In this document: positions 36,248 through 44,533 of the stretch, in pieces | Layout: each line of letters opens with the position of its first letter | Numbering within the stretch: the stretch's first letter is position 1 | Assembly: GCF_000619925.1 (NCBI RefSeq) | Contig: NZ_JHVB01000001.1 | Span: forward strand, 186,001 to 250,000 | Direction of reading: 5' to 3' | Length of the DNA stretch: 64,000 nt | From: Treponema sp. C6A8 | GTDB lineage: Bacteria > Spirochaetota > Spirochaetia > Treponematales > Treponemataceae | Position numbers and translations under genes: made by a program | The notes under the pieces: model-generated | What the model was told of the DNA's origin: nothing | The model's database searches: none | What the model saw: the letters and a program-made list of their open reading frames with translations, nothing else

Positions 36248-36250
36248 GAT

Positions 36251-37030
36251 TTATAAAATTCCCACACCAATTTCAATTGTATTAAGCTTAGTTCCCGCTG
36301 CATTTTCTATAAGGAAAAATACAAGTTCCTTAAGCTGATTGTATTCCTGCCTGTCAATTTTAAGTTTTCTTGCTTCTGCCGGCTCCAAAACCGTAATGCC
36401 CGTTAAATACCGTAAGGCAGAAAGTTCAAGTGAAAAAACAAAGTTCTGGCCGGCATTCCCCTGGGAAAAACAATCTGCACAGATAAAACTGTTTTCCATA
36501 ATATTATAATAGGTTTTACTGTCAGGTGTAAGTAGGGGCTCTAAAAAAGATTTTCCGCAGTGGCCGCAGCAGTGAACCTCCGGCTGAAGGCCTAAGATGG
36601 CAAGAAAGCGCCACAAAAATCTGATTAAGCCTACATGCCCCTGATCTTCATTTGCAAGCTCAAGCCCGTCCAGAAATCCGTTTATCAGATGCCAGCAGTT
36701 TTCGGGGCTTCCGGCGCAGCGGGTTTTAATGGCAAGTTCACAGGCCAGGCTTGCGGCATAGTTCTTAAAAAGATTTTCCCCAAAAGATACGTGATAGTTT
36801 TTTACGTCAAAGTCACTTATCTTAATCTGATTTTTTTCGGGATTATCGTAGAGGAAGATAGTTCCGCTGTGCCACTGACTTACAAGGGAACGCAGCCTGC
36901 TCTTAGGTCCTCCGTAAAGGGTTGCATAAACTATTCCTTTTGATTTAGTGAGCAGGGTAACAGACTGATTGTTTTCGCCAAGAGGCTTGAGAGAAATTAC
37001 GGTTGCTGAGTCTGAATAGGAACGGTTCAT
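36251..37030 (-). CDS. recO: DNA repair protein RecO
   Basis: RecO helps load RecA at gaps (RecFOR pathway). The N-terminal OB fold reads MNRSYSDSATVISLKPLGEN then LLTKSKGIVYATLYGGPKS. A C-terminal zinc finger (CCGHCGK ... ICADC) follows near residues 160-185 of this reading. The frame stays open to 37108, but the family usually begins close to the OB fold. The longer reading would overlap rpoZ on the other strand. No SD was seen at any candidate start, so the start is uncertain (37030 or 37081). Confidence 0.85.
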   Translation of the reverse strand: MNRSYSDSATVISLKPLGENNQSVTLLTKSKGIVYATLYGGPKSRLRSLVSQWHSGTIFLYDNPEKNQIKISDFDVKNYHVSFGENLFKNYAASLACELAIKTRCAGSPENCWHLINGFLDGLELANEDQGHVGLIRFLWRFLAILGLQPEVHCCGHCGKSFLEPLLTPDSKTYYNIMENSFICADCFSQGNAGQNFVFSLELSALRYLTGITVLEPAEARKLKIDRQEYNQLKELVFFLIENAAGTKLNTIEIGVGIL

Positions 37031-37095
37031 ATAAGAATAATATTGATTTTTACGAATAAAATCACTATAATAATAATTCATTTTGGGGGTAGGTA

Positions 37096-37293
37096 ATGGT
37101 ATTTCCATTGGAAAAGTTAGTTGAGTTCAAAGACAATATTTATGAAATCACAGTGGCTGCTAGCCGACGTGCTTATCAGATGGCTCGTGTAAACGACCCT
37201 GAAATTGAAGCTAATCAGGATAAAGATGTTTGTGCTGCGGCAAAACAGCTCTTTAACAAAAGAGTAACATATCGTATTGAGCACAAGGACTAA
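37096..37293 (+). CDS. rpoZ: RNA polymerase omega subunit
   Basis: 65 residues with the omega pattern: PLEKLVEFKDNIYEITVAAS, then RRAYQM and KQLFNKRVTYRIE. It helps fold and assemble the beta' subunit. SD GGGGGTAGG precedes the ATG by 4 bases. It is followed 5 bases later by miaA, a pairing seen in other spirochaetes, and it diverges from recO. Confidence 0.9.
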   Translation: MVFPLEKLVEFKDNIYEITVAASRRAYQMARVNDPEIEANQDKDVCAAAKQLFNKRVTYRIEHKD

Positions 37294-37298
37294 TTTTA

Positions 37299-38282
37299 AT
37301 GTCTGAAAGCTTGTCTGGAAGACATATTCCTGTAGTAGTGATTTTTGCACCTACAGCTTCTGGAAAGACTGCCTTGACCCGAGAATTATTTTCCGGGAAG
37401 GGCAGTCATTTTATTTTAAATGCAGAAATCATAAGCGCAGATTCCCAGGCTGTTTACAAGGGAATGGATATTGGAACTGCCAAGCCTGAGCCTGAATTTT
37501 GCCTGGAAATTCCCCATCATCTTATTGATTTAGTTACCCCTGACGTACAGTTTTCTGTAGCAGATTTTGTAGAGCAGGCTGATGCTGTATGCCGTGATAT
37601 ATATTCGCGGGGAAAACTTCCTGTTGTCTGCGGGGGAACAGGCTTTTATATCAGAAACTTTTTATTCGGACTTCCAAAGACTCCCAAATCAGATGAAAAG
37701 ATACGCAGCCGCTTAAAGGAAAGGATAGCTGAAGAAGGGAACCAGGCCTTGTATGCGGAATTAGAGACTGTAGACCCCCAAAGCGCCGCTAAAATCCATG
37801 TGAACGACGCCTACAGAATTTGCCGCGCACTTGAAGTCTTTTACACGACAGGAAAAAAGCTTTCTGACTGCGTTCTGGAAAATAAACTTCGCGAGCAGTA
37901 TAAGTTTTTGTTTCTGGTTTTAGAGCCTCCCCGGGATGTCCTTTATGAACGTATCCGCCAGCGGGTAGATATGATGTATGAGGCTGGGCTTGAAGAAGAA
38001 GTTGCAGCTCTTATAAAAGCAGGCTACACAAAAGATAGTCCCGGCATGAAGGCGATCGGGTATTCGGAGTTTTTTGAAGAGGGCTGGACTAAGGAAAAAA
38101 TCCGGGAAGCAATCAAGCACGATTCCTGTAAATACGCAAAAAAGCAGTATACCTACATTCGGGATATTCCAGAAAGTATCGTAATCAGCTATAATAATAC
38201 TGATAAGGATTTACAGAATATTGCAGGTTTGGTAGGGAATTTTGCCCGAGAGGCTGGTTTTTCTATTGACCTAAAAGCGTGA
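37299..38282 (+). CDS. miaA: tRNA dimethylallyltransferase
   Basis: Transfers a dimethylallyl group to A37 of tRNAs reading UNN codons. Seen: VVVIFAPTASGKTALTREL (P-loop near residues 11-29), ISADSQAVYKGMDIGTAKP, GGTGFYIRNFLFG, and the C-terminal YAKKQYTYIRD. 327 residues is in the usual range. Substrate dimethylallyl diphosphate depends on isoprenoid synthesis, and dxs lies just downstream. Confidence 0.95.
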   Translation: MSESLSGRHIPVVVIFAPTASGKTALTRELFSGKGSHFILNAEIISADSQAVYKGMDIGTAKPEPEFCLEIPHHLIDLVTPDVQFSVADFVEQADAVCRDIYSRGKLPVVCGGTGFYIRNFLFGLPKTPKSDEKIRSRLKERIAEEGNQALYAELETVDPQSAAKIHVNDAYRICRALEVFYTTGKKLSDCVLENKLREQYKFLFLVLEPPRDVLYERIRQRVDMMYEAGLEEEVAALIKAGYTKDSPGMKAIGYSEFFEEGWTKEKIREAIKHDSCKYAKKQYTYIRDIPESIVISYNNTDKDLQNIAGLVGNFAREAGFSIDLKA

Positions 38283-38326
38283 TTCTGTAATAATAAGAAC
38301 ACTTTATAAAGTAGGAGTGCCACCTC

Positions 38327-38416
38327 ATGCCTTGTGGAAAGAAAAGAAAGCGCCAGAAGATGGCGACACATAAGCGAAAGAAGATGCTTAGACGTAATCG
38401 ACATAAGAGTTCATAA
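38327..38416 (+). CDS. bS22/mS38-like very small basic ribosomal protein (29 aa)
   Basis: A 29-residue peptide: MPCGKKRKRQKMATHKRKKM then LRRNRHKSS and a stop. It is extremely basic and carries the KRxKxxxHKRKKxxRxxRHK signature of the AURKAIP1/COX24 domain (mitochondrial mS38, mycobacterial bS22 type), which binds the small ribosomal subunit. SD GTAGGAG lies 10 bases before the ATG and a terminator follows. It is too short for ordinary gene finders. Family assignment is from memory of that motif. Being a ribosomal component in this organism is inference. Confidence 0.8.
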   Translation: MPCGKKRKRQKMATHKRKKMLRRNRHKSS

Positions 38417-38448
38417 TTAGAACGGCTTAGTCGAGACTTGTGTCAGAT

Positions 38449-38485
38449 GGACCGCATTAGTTTTATACTAGGCGGTCTTTTTTTT
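38449..38485 (+). terminator. Rho-independent terminator
   Basis: GACCGCATTAG and CTAGGCGGTC arms around a short AT loop, followed by eight T. It ends the rpoZ-miaA-bS22 transcript before dxs. Confidence 0.9.
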
Positions 38486-38500
38486 CGGAATTAATACAGG

Positions 38501-40399
38501 ATGCTGCTTCCAGATATAAAATCACCTGCAGACATAAAAGATTTCTCTCAAAAAGAGCTTACTCAGCTGGCAAAAGAGTGCCGTAAGACAATTATTGATG
38601 TTGTCGGAAAAAACGGCGGTCATCTTGCCAGTAATCTTGGTGTTGTAGAACTTACAATTGCCCTTCACAGAGTTTTTAACAGCCCTCGTGATGCAATTAT
38701 CTGGGATGTAAGCCACCAGTGCTATACACATAAGCTTCTTACGGGGCGTTATCAGCAGTTCAGCACAATCCGTACAAGAGGCGGACTTTCAGGCTTTACC
38801 AACAGCGAAGAAAGTGAACACGATTTTTTTATTAACGGACATTCTTCAACATCAATTTCGAGCGCCCTGGGACTTCTGACAGCCAGAAGGATTTCCGGCC
38901 AGGAAGGGAAGGTTATTGCTGTTATTGGTGACGGCGCCCTTACCGGCGGTATGGCCTTTGAAGGCTTGAGCCATGCAGGTCAGCTTTGCAATGATCTGAT
39001 TGTCGTACTGAATGATAATCAGATGTCGATTGACCACAATACTGGAGCCTTGTCTCGCTATCTCAGCCGCATGACGGCATCCATAAAATATCAGTCATTT
39101 AGAAATATAATCGATAAAATCGTTACTCATATTCCTTTTTTTAACCGTTTCCTTGAAAAACTTATTTTCCGTTTTAAGCGGGCAATTAAAGGTCTCTTTT
39201 TTGCAAACAATCTCTTTGTTGAACTTGGTTTTGAATATACAGGTCCGATTGACGGCCACAACGAAAAGGAACTTGAAAAGGTATTCCGCCGGGTTTCAAG
39301 ACTGCATCAGCCGGTTGTCGTTCACGTAATTACAAAAAAAGGAAAGGGCTACAGTCCTGCAGAAAATAAACCGGATGTTTTCCACGGAGTTGGACCTTTC
39401 CAGACCAGCGACGGAACCGTAGAAAAATTTGATACTACAAGCTTTACGGAAGCTTTTGGAAATATGATTGTAGAGGCGGCAGAAAATAATAAGAAAATTG
39501 CCGCAATTACAGCTGCCATGGCAAAGGGAACTGGCCTTACAGCCTTTTCTCACCGTTTCCCTGACCGTTTCTTTGATGTTGGAATTGCTGAAGAGCACGC
39601 AGTTACCTTTGCAGGCGGACTTGCTGCCGGCGGCATGATTCCTGTTGTCTGCATTTATTCTACTTTTATTCAGCGTGCCGTCGACCAGCTTATCCACGAC
39701 GTTTCCTTGCAGAAGCTTCACGTAATTTTTATGCTGGACAGGGCAGGGGCAGTCCCGAATGACGGTGTAACCCACCAGGGCTGTTTTGATATTGCCCTTT
39801 TTCGCCCGGTTCCAAATGTTCAGATTTTGTCTCCTTGCAGCGAAAATGATCTTCGCCTCTGTTTTAACTACGCTCTTAATAATAAAGGCGCCTTTGTAAT
39901 CCGCTATCCAAAACTTTCCTGTCCTACAGAAATCGAAGAGTTTTCAAGTCCAGTGGAAGCTGGAAAGGGAATTTTTGTTCCATGCACAGAATTTGTAGTT
40001 GAAAATATCACGGAAAAAGAGCTTTTATCCCGCAAAAAGAAGGTTCTTATCGTTACAACTGGCGGCATGTATTCAGAAGTTCAGAAGGCTGTTCGTTCAG
40101 TTATTCTTAGCGGGGGATATGCTGATATTTTGGTTCTTCGCTTTATCAAGCCTTTTGATGAAGCTGCCTTTACAGAAATGGCTAAGTCTTATGCCGGGGT
40201 TGTTTTTGTTGAAGACGGAGTAAAAATCGGCGGAATAAGCGAGCACCTTTCTGGCATTCTTAGTGAAAATAAATACAATAAAACTCGAATTCTTGCTTTT
40301 GAAGATAAATATTACAGTCACGGTTCCCGCTCAGATGTTCTTGAAATGGCAGGCTTGAGCGTAAAAGACATTGAAAAGGCCGTAAACTCTCTTCTATAA
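38501..40399 (+). CDS. dxs: 1-deoxy-D-xylulose-5-phosphate synthase
   Basis: First enzyme of the MEP isoprenoid pathway: condenses pyruvate and glyceraldehyde 3-phosphate with thiamine diphosphate. Seen: GGHLASNLGVVELTIALHRV, VSHQCYTHKLLTGR, AVIGDGALTGGMAFEGLSHA (ThDP motif GDGALTGG, ~residues 146-153), the transketolase part with VGIAEEHAVTFAGGLAAGG, and DRAGAVPNDGVTHQG. 632 residues is normal. The SD is weak (ACAGG just before the ATG). It is preceded by a strong terminator, so it needs its own promoter, which I could not place. Confidence 0.96.
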   Translation: MLLPDIKSPADIKDFSQKELTQLAKECRKTIIDVVGKNGGHLASNLGVVELTIALHRVFNSPRDAIIWDVSHQCYTHKLLTGRYQQFSTIRTRGGLSGFTNSEESEHDFFINGHSSTSISSALGLLTARRISGQEGKVIAVIGDGALTGGMAFEGLSHAGQLCNDLIVVLNDNQMSIDHNTGALSRYLSRMTASIKYQSFRNIIDKIVTHIPFFNRFLEKLIFRFKRAIKGLFFANNLFVELGFEYTGPIDGHNEKELEKVFRRVSRLHQPVVVHVITKKGKGYSPAENKPDVFHGVGPFQTSDGTVEKFDTTSFTEAFGNMIVEAAENNKKIAAITAAMAKGTGLTAFSHRFPDRFFDVGIAEEHAVTFAGGLAAGGMIPVVCIYSTFIQRAVDQLIHDVSLQKLHVIFMLDRAGAVPNDGVTHQGCFDIALFRPVPNVQILSPCSENDLRLCFNYALNNKGAFVIRYPKLSCPTEIEEFSSPVEAGKGIFVPCTEFVVENITEKELLSRKKKVLIVTTGGMYSEVQKAVRSVILSGGYADILVLRFIKPFDEAAFTEMAKSYAGVVFVEDGVKIGGISEHLSGILSENKYNKTRILAFEDKYYSHGSRSDVLEMAGLSVKDIEKAVNSLL

Positions 40400-40426
40400 A
40401 AATCTTTCAATTTTCTTTTTATCAAC

Positions 40427-40455
40427 TTTATTTATCTCTTATTTTCATCTATAAT
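40427..40455 (+). promoter_or_regulatory. Possible promoter giving a leaderless cdaA transcript
   Basis: A perfect -10 TATAAT (40450-40455) ends 6 bases before the cdaA ATG, and no SD is present. The -35 (TTTATT at 40427-40432) is poor. If used, transcription would begin at or next to the start codon. Confidence 0.4.
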
Positions 40456-40461
40456 ATATTT

Positions 40462-41277
40462 ATGGTTGGAATTGACAGGCTTTTACATATCTATGACTTT
40501 ATCCGTCCTATTCTTGATATAGGGCTTCTGACTTTTTTGCTTTTTAAGGTTTACGACTTTATTGCAAAGACTAATTCCATTCAGATTCTTAAGGCAGCGG
40601 TAATTGTTGCAGTTTCCTTTGGCGTTGCAATCCTGCTTGATTTGAGGACAATCCTCTGGCTTTTAAATACCCTTGCCCCGGTTCTTATCATCGCATTTGC
40701 GGTAATCTTCCAGCCTGAAATCCGAAAACTCTTTTTGAAAATGGGCCAGTCCAGCTGGTTTTCTTTTGGTAACCGTTCAAAACATACATATATCGAAGCC
40801 GTTTTGATTGCGGCAGAAATGCTTTCAAAGCAGAAACGCGGTATGCTGGCAGTTTTTGTCCGCCACACAAAGCTTGATAATATCATGCAGACAGGAACAA
40901 AGCTTAATGCTGACCTTTCTTCCAGCCTTTTAATGACAATTTTTGGAAAAGATACTTCCCTGCATGACGGTGCCTGCTTCATCCAGTCTGGAAAACTTCT
41001 TGCGGCCGGCTGTTTTTTGCCGACAAGTGAAAACTACACAATCAAAAAGACTTTCGGTACCCGTCACCGAGCGGCTCTGGGACTTTCTGAAGTTTCGGAT
41101 GCGGTTGTTCTTGTCGTTTCTGAAGAGACCGGCGCCCTCAGCCTTGCTTACGATTCAAAATTAAACTATGACCTTTCAACAAGTGAAATCCGTAAGATTC
41201 TTGAAAATCTTCTGGATATCACTCCTGAAGAAAAAAATATGGAGGACACCGTAGATGAGCATCAGACAATTGATTGA
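40462..41277 (+). CDS. cdaA: Diadenylate cyclase CdaA (c-di-AMP synthase)
   Basis: Membrane-bound enzyme that makes c-di-AMP from two ATP. Three N-terminal hydrophobic segments (IGLLTFLLFKVYDFI, AAVIVAVSFGVAILLDL, WLLNTLAPVLIIAFAVIFQP) are followed by the DAC domain with DGACFIQSGKLLAAGCFLP (DGA motif) and GTRHRAALGLSEVSDAVVLV (RHR motif). 271 residues is typical. It overlaps cdaR by 23 bases. The usual Firmicute partner glmM is absent here. Instead acpS and truA follow. Confidence 0.95.
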   Translation: MVGIDRLLHIYDFIRPILDIGLLTFLLFKVYDFIAKTNSIQILKAAVIVAVSFGVAILLDLRTILWLLNTLAPVLIIAFAVIFQPEIRKLFLKMGQSSWFSFGNRSKHTYIEAVLIAAEMLSKQKRGMLAVFVRHTKLDNIMQTGTKLNADLSSSLLMTIFGKDTSLHDGACFIQSGKLLAAGCFLPTSENYTIKKTFGTRHRAALGLSEVSDAVVLVVSEETGALSLAYDSKLNYDLSTSEIRKILENLLDITPEEKNMEDTVDEHQTID

Positions 41278-42286
41278 AAAAGTCATGGACAAGTGGCCTG
41301 CAAAAATCATCTGCTTTTTACTGGCTATTTTCCTTTACGTTTTTCATCAGATTTCTCTTGTAGAAAAAAAATCTTTTGTTGTTCCTCTTAATATCATTGA
41401 AAATGGAATGGTTTCTCACGTTTCCCAGCTTCCTTCTTCTGTAAGTGTTGTGGTCAGGGCAAAAGCTGCGGCAATCAATGTAATAAATACGTCTGATATT
41501 ACTGCCTTTCTTGATTTAGACAGCATAACTGAAGTGGGAAATTATGACCTTCCTGTTAAAATCAAAGTTTCTGACCGTCTTATGGAATTTGATCCTATGG
41601 AAATTAAGGTTGTGCCGGAAGTGATTTCTACAAAAATTGAAATAAAGAAGGCAAGATTTGTAAAAATTAAACCGACCCTTGTGGGTGAAGTTGCACACGG
41701 TTATGAAGTTTCCAATGTCGAAGTCGTGCCTTCTTATGCCGAAGTAATCGGTTCTGAATCAATCGTTAATAAACTTGAAGAAATTGAGACGACAAAGGTT
41801 CTCGTTTCAAATGCTATCAGGGATTTTTCAACTGAAGCTGAATATATGTCAGTAAACAAACTGCTTGATGTTGTTGATAAGGGGCCATATAAGGTTACAG
41901 TTACTGTCAAACCAAGTGATTTGGAAAAAGTTTTTGATGAAGTTGCAGTTCTTCCTGTTCATCTTAATAAAAGACTTACCCTTGTAAAGGAAATTCCTTC
42001 TGTAAGCATTAAATTAAAAGGTTCAATGCTCAATCTTGAAAAATATTCTCCGGCAATCAATGCCGTAACTGCTGATTTGAGTAAGATTACAGAACCTGGC
42101 ATTTATGATATTCCTCTTGTTTTTAATATCCCTAAATCATTTTTGATTATGGAAAAATCAAATGAGGTTGTTACAGTTCAGGTTGACGTAATTCCTGAAA
42201 ACTCCGAACAGAAAGAAGATTTTAAGGAAGTCCCAAAGGCAAATGATGCTGTAAATGCTATTGATTTTTCCGGTGGTGCAGTATGA
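41255..42286 (+). CDS. cdaR: YbbR-domain protein CdaR, regulator of CdaA
   Basis: One N-terminal membrane helix (KIICFLLAIFLYVFHQISLV) and then extracytoplasmic YbbR repeats. Repeating units of ~85 residues are seen in VVPLNIIENGMVSHVSQLPS, KIKPTLVGEVAHGYEVSNVE and VAVLPVHLNKRLTLVKEIPS. In other bacteria CdaR binds CdaA and adjusts c-di-AMP output. The direct overlap with cdaA fits that role. It overlaps acpS by 4 bases. Confidence 0.85.
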   Translation: MSIRQLIEKVMDKWPAKIICFLLAIFLYVFHQISLVEKKSFVVPLNIIENGMVSHVSQLPSSVSVVVRAKAAAINVINTSDITAFLDLDSITEVGNYDLPVKIKVSDRLMEFDPMEIKVVPEVISTKIEIKKARFVKIKPTLVGEVAHGYEVSNVEVVPSYAEVIGSESIVNKLEEIETTKVLVSNAIRDFSTEAEYMSVNKLLDVVDKGPYKVTVTVKPSDLEKVFDEVAVLPVHLNKRLTLVKEIPSVSIKLKGSMLNLEKYSPAINAVTADLSKITEPGIYDIPLVFNIPKSFLIMEKSNEVVTVQVDVIPENSEQKEDFKEVPKANDAVNAIDFSGGAV

Positions 42287-42696
42287 TTTTTGGAATCGGA
42301 ACTGATATTGCTGAAGTCCGCCGTTTTGAAAAATGGGTAAAAAATCCACAAATGTTCATGCGTTTTTTTAATTCTGCCGAAATTATGGATGGCGGTAGTG
42401 AAGGCGCCCGCTGTCAGCACTATGCGGTACGTTTTGCCGCAAAGGAAGCTTTTGCAAAAGCGATTGGAACTGGCATTGCCTTTGACCTGAAAGATGTCTT
42501 TATCACAAAGGACCAGCTGGGAAAGCCTTTTTTGAATGTTCAGGGCAGTGCAAAAAAACTTTTGGAAGAAAAAGCCGGCTTGGGGTATAATATTCATGTA
42601 TCCTTGAGTCATGAAAAAGAATATGCGCTTGCTTTTGTAGTAATAGAAACTGATACAAAAACTGATGCAGAGGAAAATGAAGGAATATGGCTGTAA
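42283..42696 (+). CDS. acpS: Holo-[acyl-carrier-protein] synthase
   Basis: Transfers 4'-phosphopantetheine from CoA to acyl carrier protein. Seen: N-terminal MIFGIGTDIAEVRRFEKW (GTDI metal site), AVRFAAKEAFAKAIGTGI (the F-xxKEA motif) and HVSLSHEKEYALAFVVIE. 137 residues with a short acidic C-terminal extension, longer than the ~120 residues usual. It overlaps cdaR by 4 bases and the next gene by 10. Confidence 0.95.
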   Translation: MIFGIGTDIAEVRRFEKWVKNPQMFMRFFNSAEIMDGGSEGARCQHYAVRFAAKEAFAKAIGTGIAFDLKDVFITKDQLGKPFLNVQGSAKKLLEEKAGLGYNIHVSLSHEKEYALAFVVIETDTKTDAEENEGIWL

Positions 42697-43556
42697 TTAA
42701 AGAAGCAAAAAAACTTTCTCTTTCGTATTTTTCTAAAGATAAGATTATCTGCCCGGTATGTAAAAAGGCATTTTCCCGCGAAATTATGCGAAGCGGTAAC
42801 GGACGAATGATTGCCGGAAAGCTTACGGACGAACTTCACAGAAATTTTGAACCTTCTGCAAAATATGGCCGTGTTTTCCCTATGATTTATGAAATCGGAG
42901 CCTGTCCAAACTGCTTTTCTGCCATGTATTGGAGTGATTTTAAAGAGAAGTTTCAGAAAGAAGATACAGACATTCTTTATTCAAAAGCAAGAGAAAGAAA
43001 AGAAAAAGTAGAAACAATCTTCCCATATTTCAGCCTCAAGCACGAGCGTACGCTTTATGACGGCGCTGCAATGTATTATCTGGCCCTTTTGACTTATGAT
43101 AATCTTGGCGCCTATATGACTCCGACCCTTAAAAAAGGAATCATTTCACTTCGTCTTGCATGGCTTACTCATGATATGGATTTACTGTGCTCGGATCATA
43201 ATTTTGATATCATTTCAAAAGTTTTTTACAGCAAGGCTCTTTTCTTTTATCAGCAGTCTTTGTATTGCGAAACAGATAAAACAGAAGCTTCTTCTTCTTT
43301 AGGAAATATGGGCCCTGATATCGATAAAAACTACGGCTGGGATGGCGTTGTTTATTTGTGCGGCCTTCTGGAATACAAATATGGTCAGCAGGATGACATG
43401 CAGCTTAGAATGAAAAAACTCAGCGAGTCTAAAACTGCAATTGCCCGTATCTTTGGTCTTGGAAAATCTTCTAAAAGTAAGCCGGGCCCTTTGCTTGAAC
43501 ATGCCCGCGATCTTTATGATAAAATCTCAAAACTCGTAGCAGATGATGAGTTCTAA
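42687..43556 (+). CDS. DUF2225 family protein (zinc-ribbon, TPR-like)
   Basis: Seen: IICPVCKKAFSREIMRSGNG followed by the second CPNC pair (IGACPNCFSAMY), both at conserved spacing for DUF2225, then a helical, TPR-like C-terminus of ~180 residues (AMYYLALLTYDNLGAYM). No signal peptide is present, so it is cytosolic. Function of the family is unknown. It overlaps acpS and precedes truA by 21 bases in the cdaA operon. Confidence 0.85.
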   Translation: MAVIKEAKKLSLSYFSKDKIICPVCKKAFSREIMRSGNGRMIAGKLTDELHRNFEPSAKYGRVFPMIYEIGACPNCFSAMYWSDFKEKFQKEDTDILYSKARERKEKVETIFPYFSLKHERTLYDGAAMYYLALLTYDNLGAYMTPTLKKGIISLRLAWLTHDMDLLCSDHNFDIISKVFYSKALFFYQQSLYCETDKTEASSSLGNMGPDIDKNYGWDGVVYLCGLLEYKYGQQDDMQLRMKKLSESKTAIARIFGLGKSSKSKPGPLLEHARDLYDKISKLVADDEF

Positions 43557-43577
43557 TGCCTCCTTTGGGACAAAATA

Positions 43578-44369
43578 ATGCGTAATATTTTATTGAAAAT
43601 CTCCTATGACGGCACCGACTTCTGCGGCTGGCAGAGACAGGATAAGCACGGTAAGGAAGCCGAGCGCACCGTTCAGGGTGAAATAGAAAAGGCTCTGGAA
43701 AAAATCCATAAAGCACCGACAATTCTCTACGGTTCTGGACGCACTGACAGCGGGGTTCACGCCTACGCCCAGGCAGCAAACTTTTTTTCTCCCATAGAAT
43801 CTATTCCTGCAGGAAATTATGTCCGCGCCCTCAATGCTTTTTTGCCCCAGGATGTGCGTATTCTGGAAGCCGTTGAAAAGCCCGAAGATTTTAATGCCCG
43901 CTTTTCTGCAACAAGCCGCGTCTACCATTATTTTATTTCGACAGCAGAAGCAGTTCCAGCAAACCTCAGCCGTTATGTCTGGCACGTAAAAAATTATCAG
44001 CCGGATTTAGAGCGTCTTAATCATTTCTGTCAGTGCCTTAAGGGCGAAATTGACTGCGCAAGTTTTGCTTCCAGCGGAGATGATTCTGTTTCTACAAGCC
44101 GCTATATTGACGGCGCAAAATTCTTTTTGCAAAAAGACATGTGGGGCGGGGAACTTTTAGTTTTTGAAATTGAAGCAAACGCCTTTTTGTGGAAGATGGT
44201 AAGAACTCTTACCGGAACCCTTGTAAACTTAGACCGAGATAAAAAGCCGCTTGATAGTATGGAAAAGATTTTGGCGGCTAAGAACCGCGTTTCTGCCGGG
44301 GTGACAGCGCCGCCGACGGGGCTCTTTTTGTATGAAATAAAGTTCGACGGGATTAGGCGGCATGTGTAA
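43578..44369 (+). CDS. truA: tRNA pseudouridine(38-40) synthase
   Basis: Makes pseudouridine at positions 38-40 of the anticodon arm. Seen: ILLKISYDGTDFCGWQRQ, YGSGRTDSGVHAYAQAANFF (catalytic Asp of GRTDSGVHA at ~residue 57), ARFSATSRVYHYFI and FLWKMVRTLTGTLVNL. 263 residues is normal. It is the last gene of the cdaA operon. The terminal repeat element at 44384 follows instead of a simple terminator. Confidence 0.95.
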   Translation: MRNILLKISYDGTDFCGWQRQDKHGKEAERTVQGEIEKALEKIHKAPTILYGSGRTDSGVHAYAQAANFFSPIESIPAGNYVRALNAFLPQDVRILEAVEKPEDFNARFSATSRVYHYFISTAEAVPANLSRYVWHVKNYQPDLERLNHFCQCLKGEIDCASFASSGDDSVSTSRYIDGAKFFLQKDMWGGELLVFEIEANAFLWKMVRTLTGTLVNLDRDKKPLDSMEKILAAKNRVSAGVTAPPTGLFLYEIKFDGIRRHV

Positions 44370-44383
44370 GAAAGAAATTTTTT

Positions 44384-44531
44384 GACACAGATGAACACGG
44401 ATGGGACACGGATTTGATGTGGATAGATTTTTAATAAAATACATCCGTGATAATCCGTGCCTATCCTTGTAATCCGTGTCTAAAAACATTCGTAAAATTA
44501 TCTGTGTAAATCTGTGTCCCATCTGTGGCTA
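44384..44531. repeat. Interspersed CACAGAT/ATCTGTG repeat element (copy 2, long form)
   Basis: 148 bases filling the gap between convergent truA and priA. The left half has GACACAGATGAACACGG and ACACGGAT units. The right half has several ATCCGTG units (ATCCGTGATAATCCGTG), then ATCTGTGTAAATCTGTG, and ends TCCCATCTGTGGCTA, the same end as copy 1 at 14109. Long imperfect hairpins form between halves. It ends 2 bases before the priA stop codon. It may act as a bidirectional terminator or be a spreading palindromic repeat. Confidence 0.75.
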
Positions 44532-44533
44532 AA

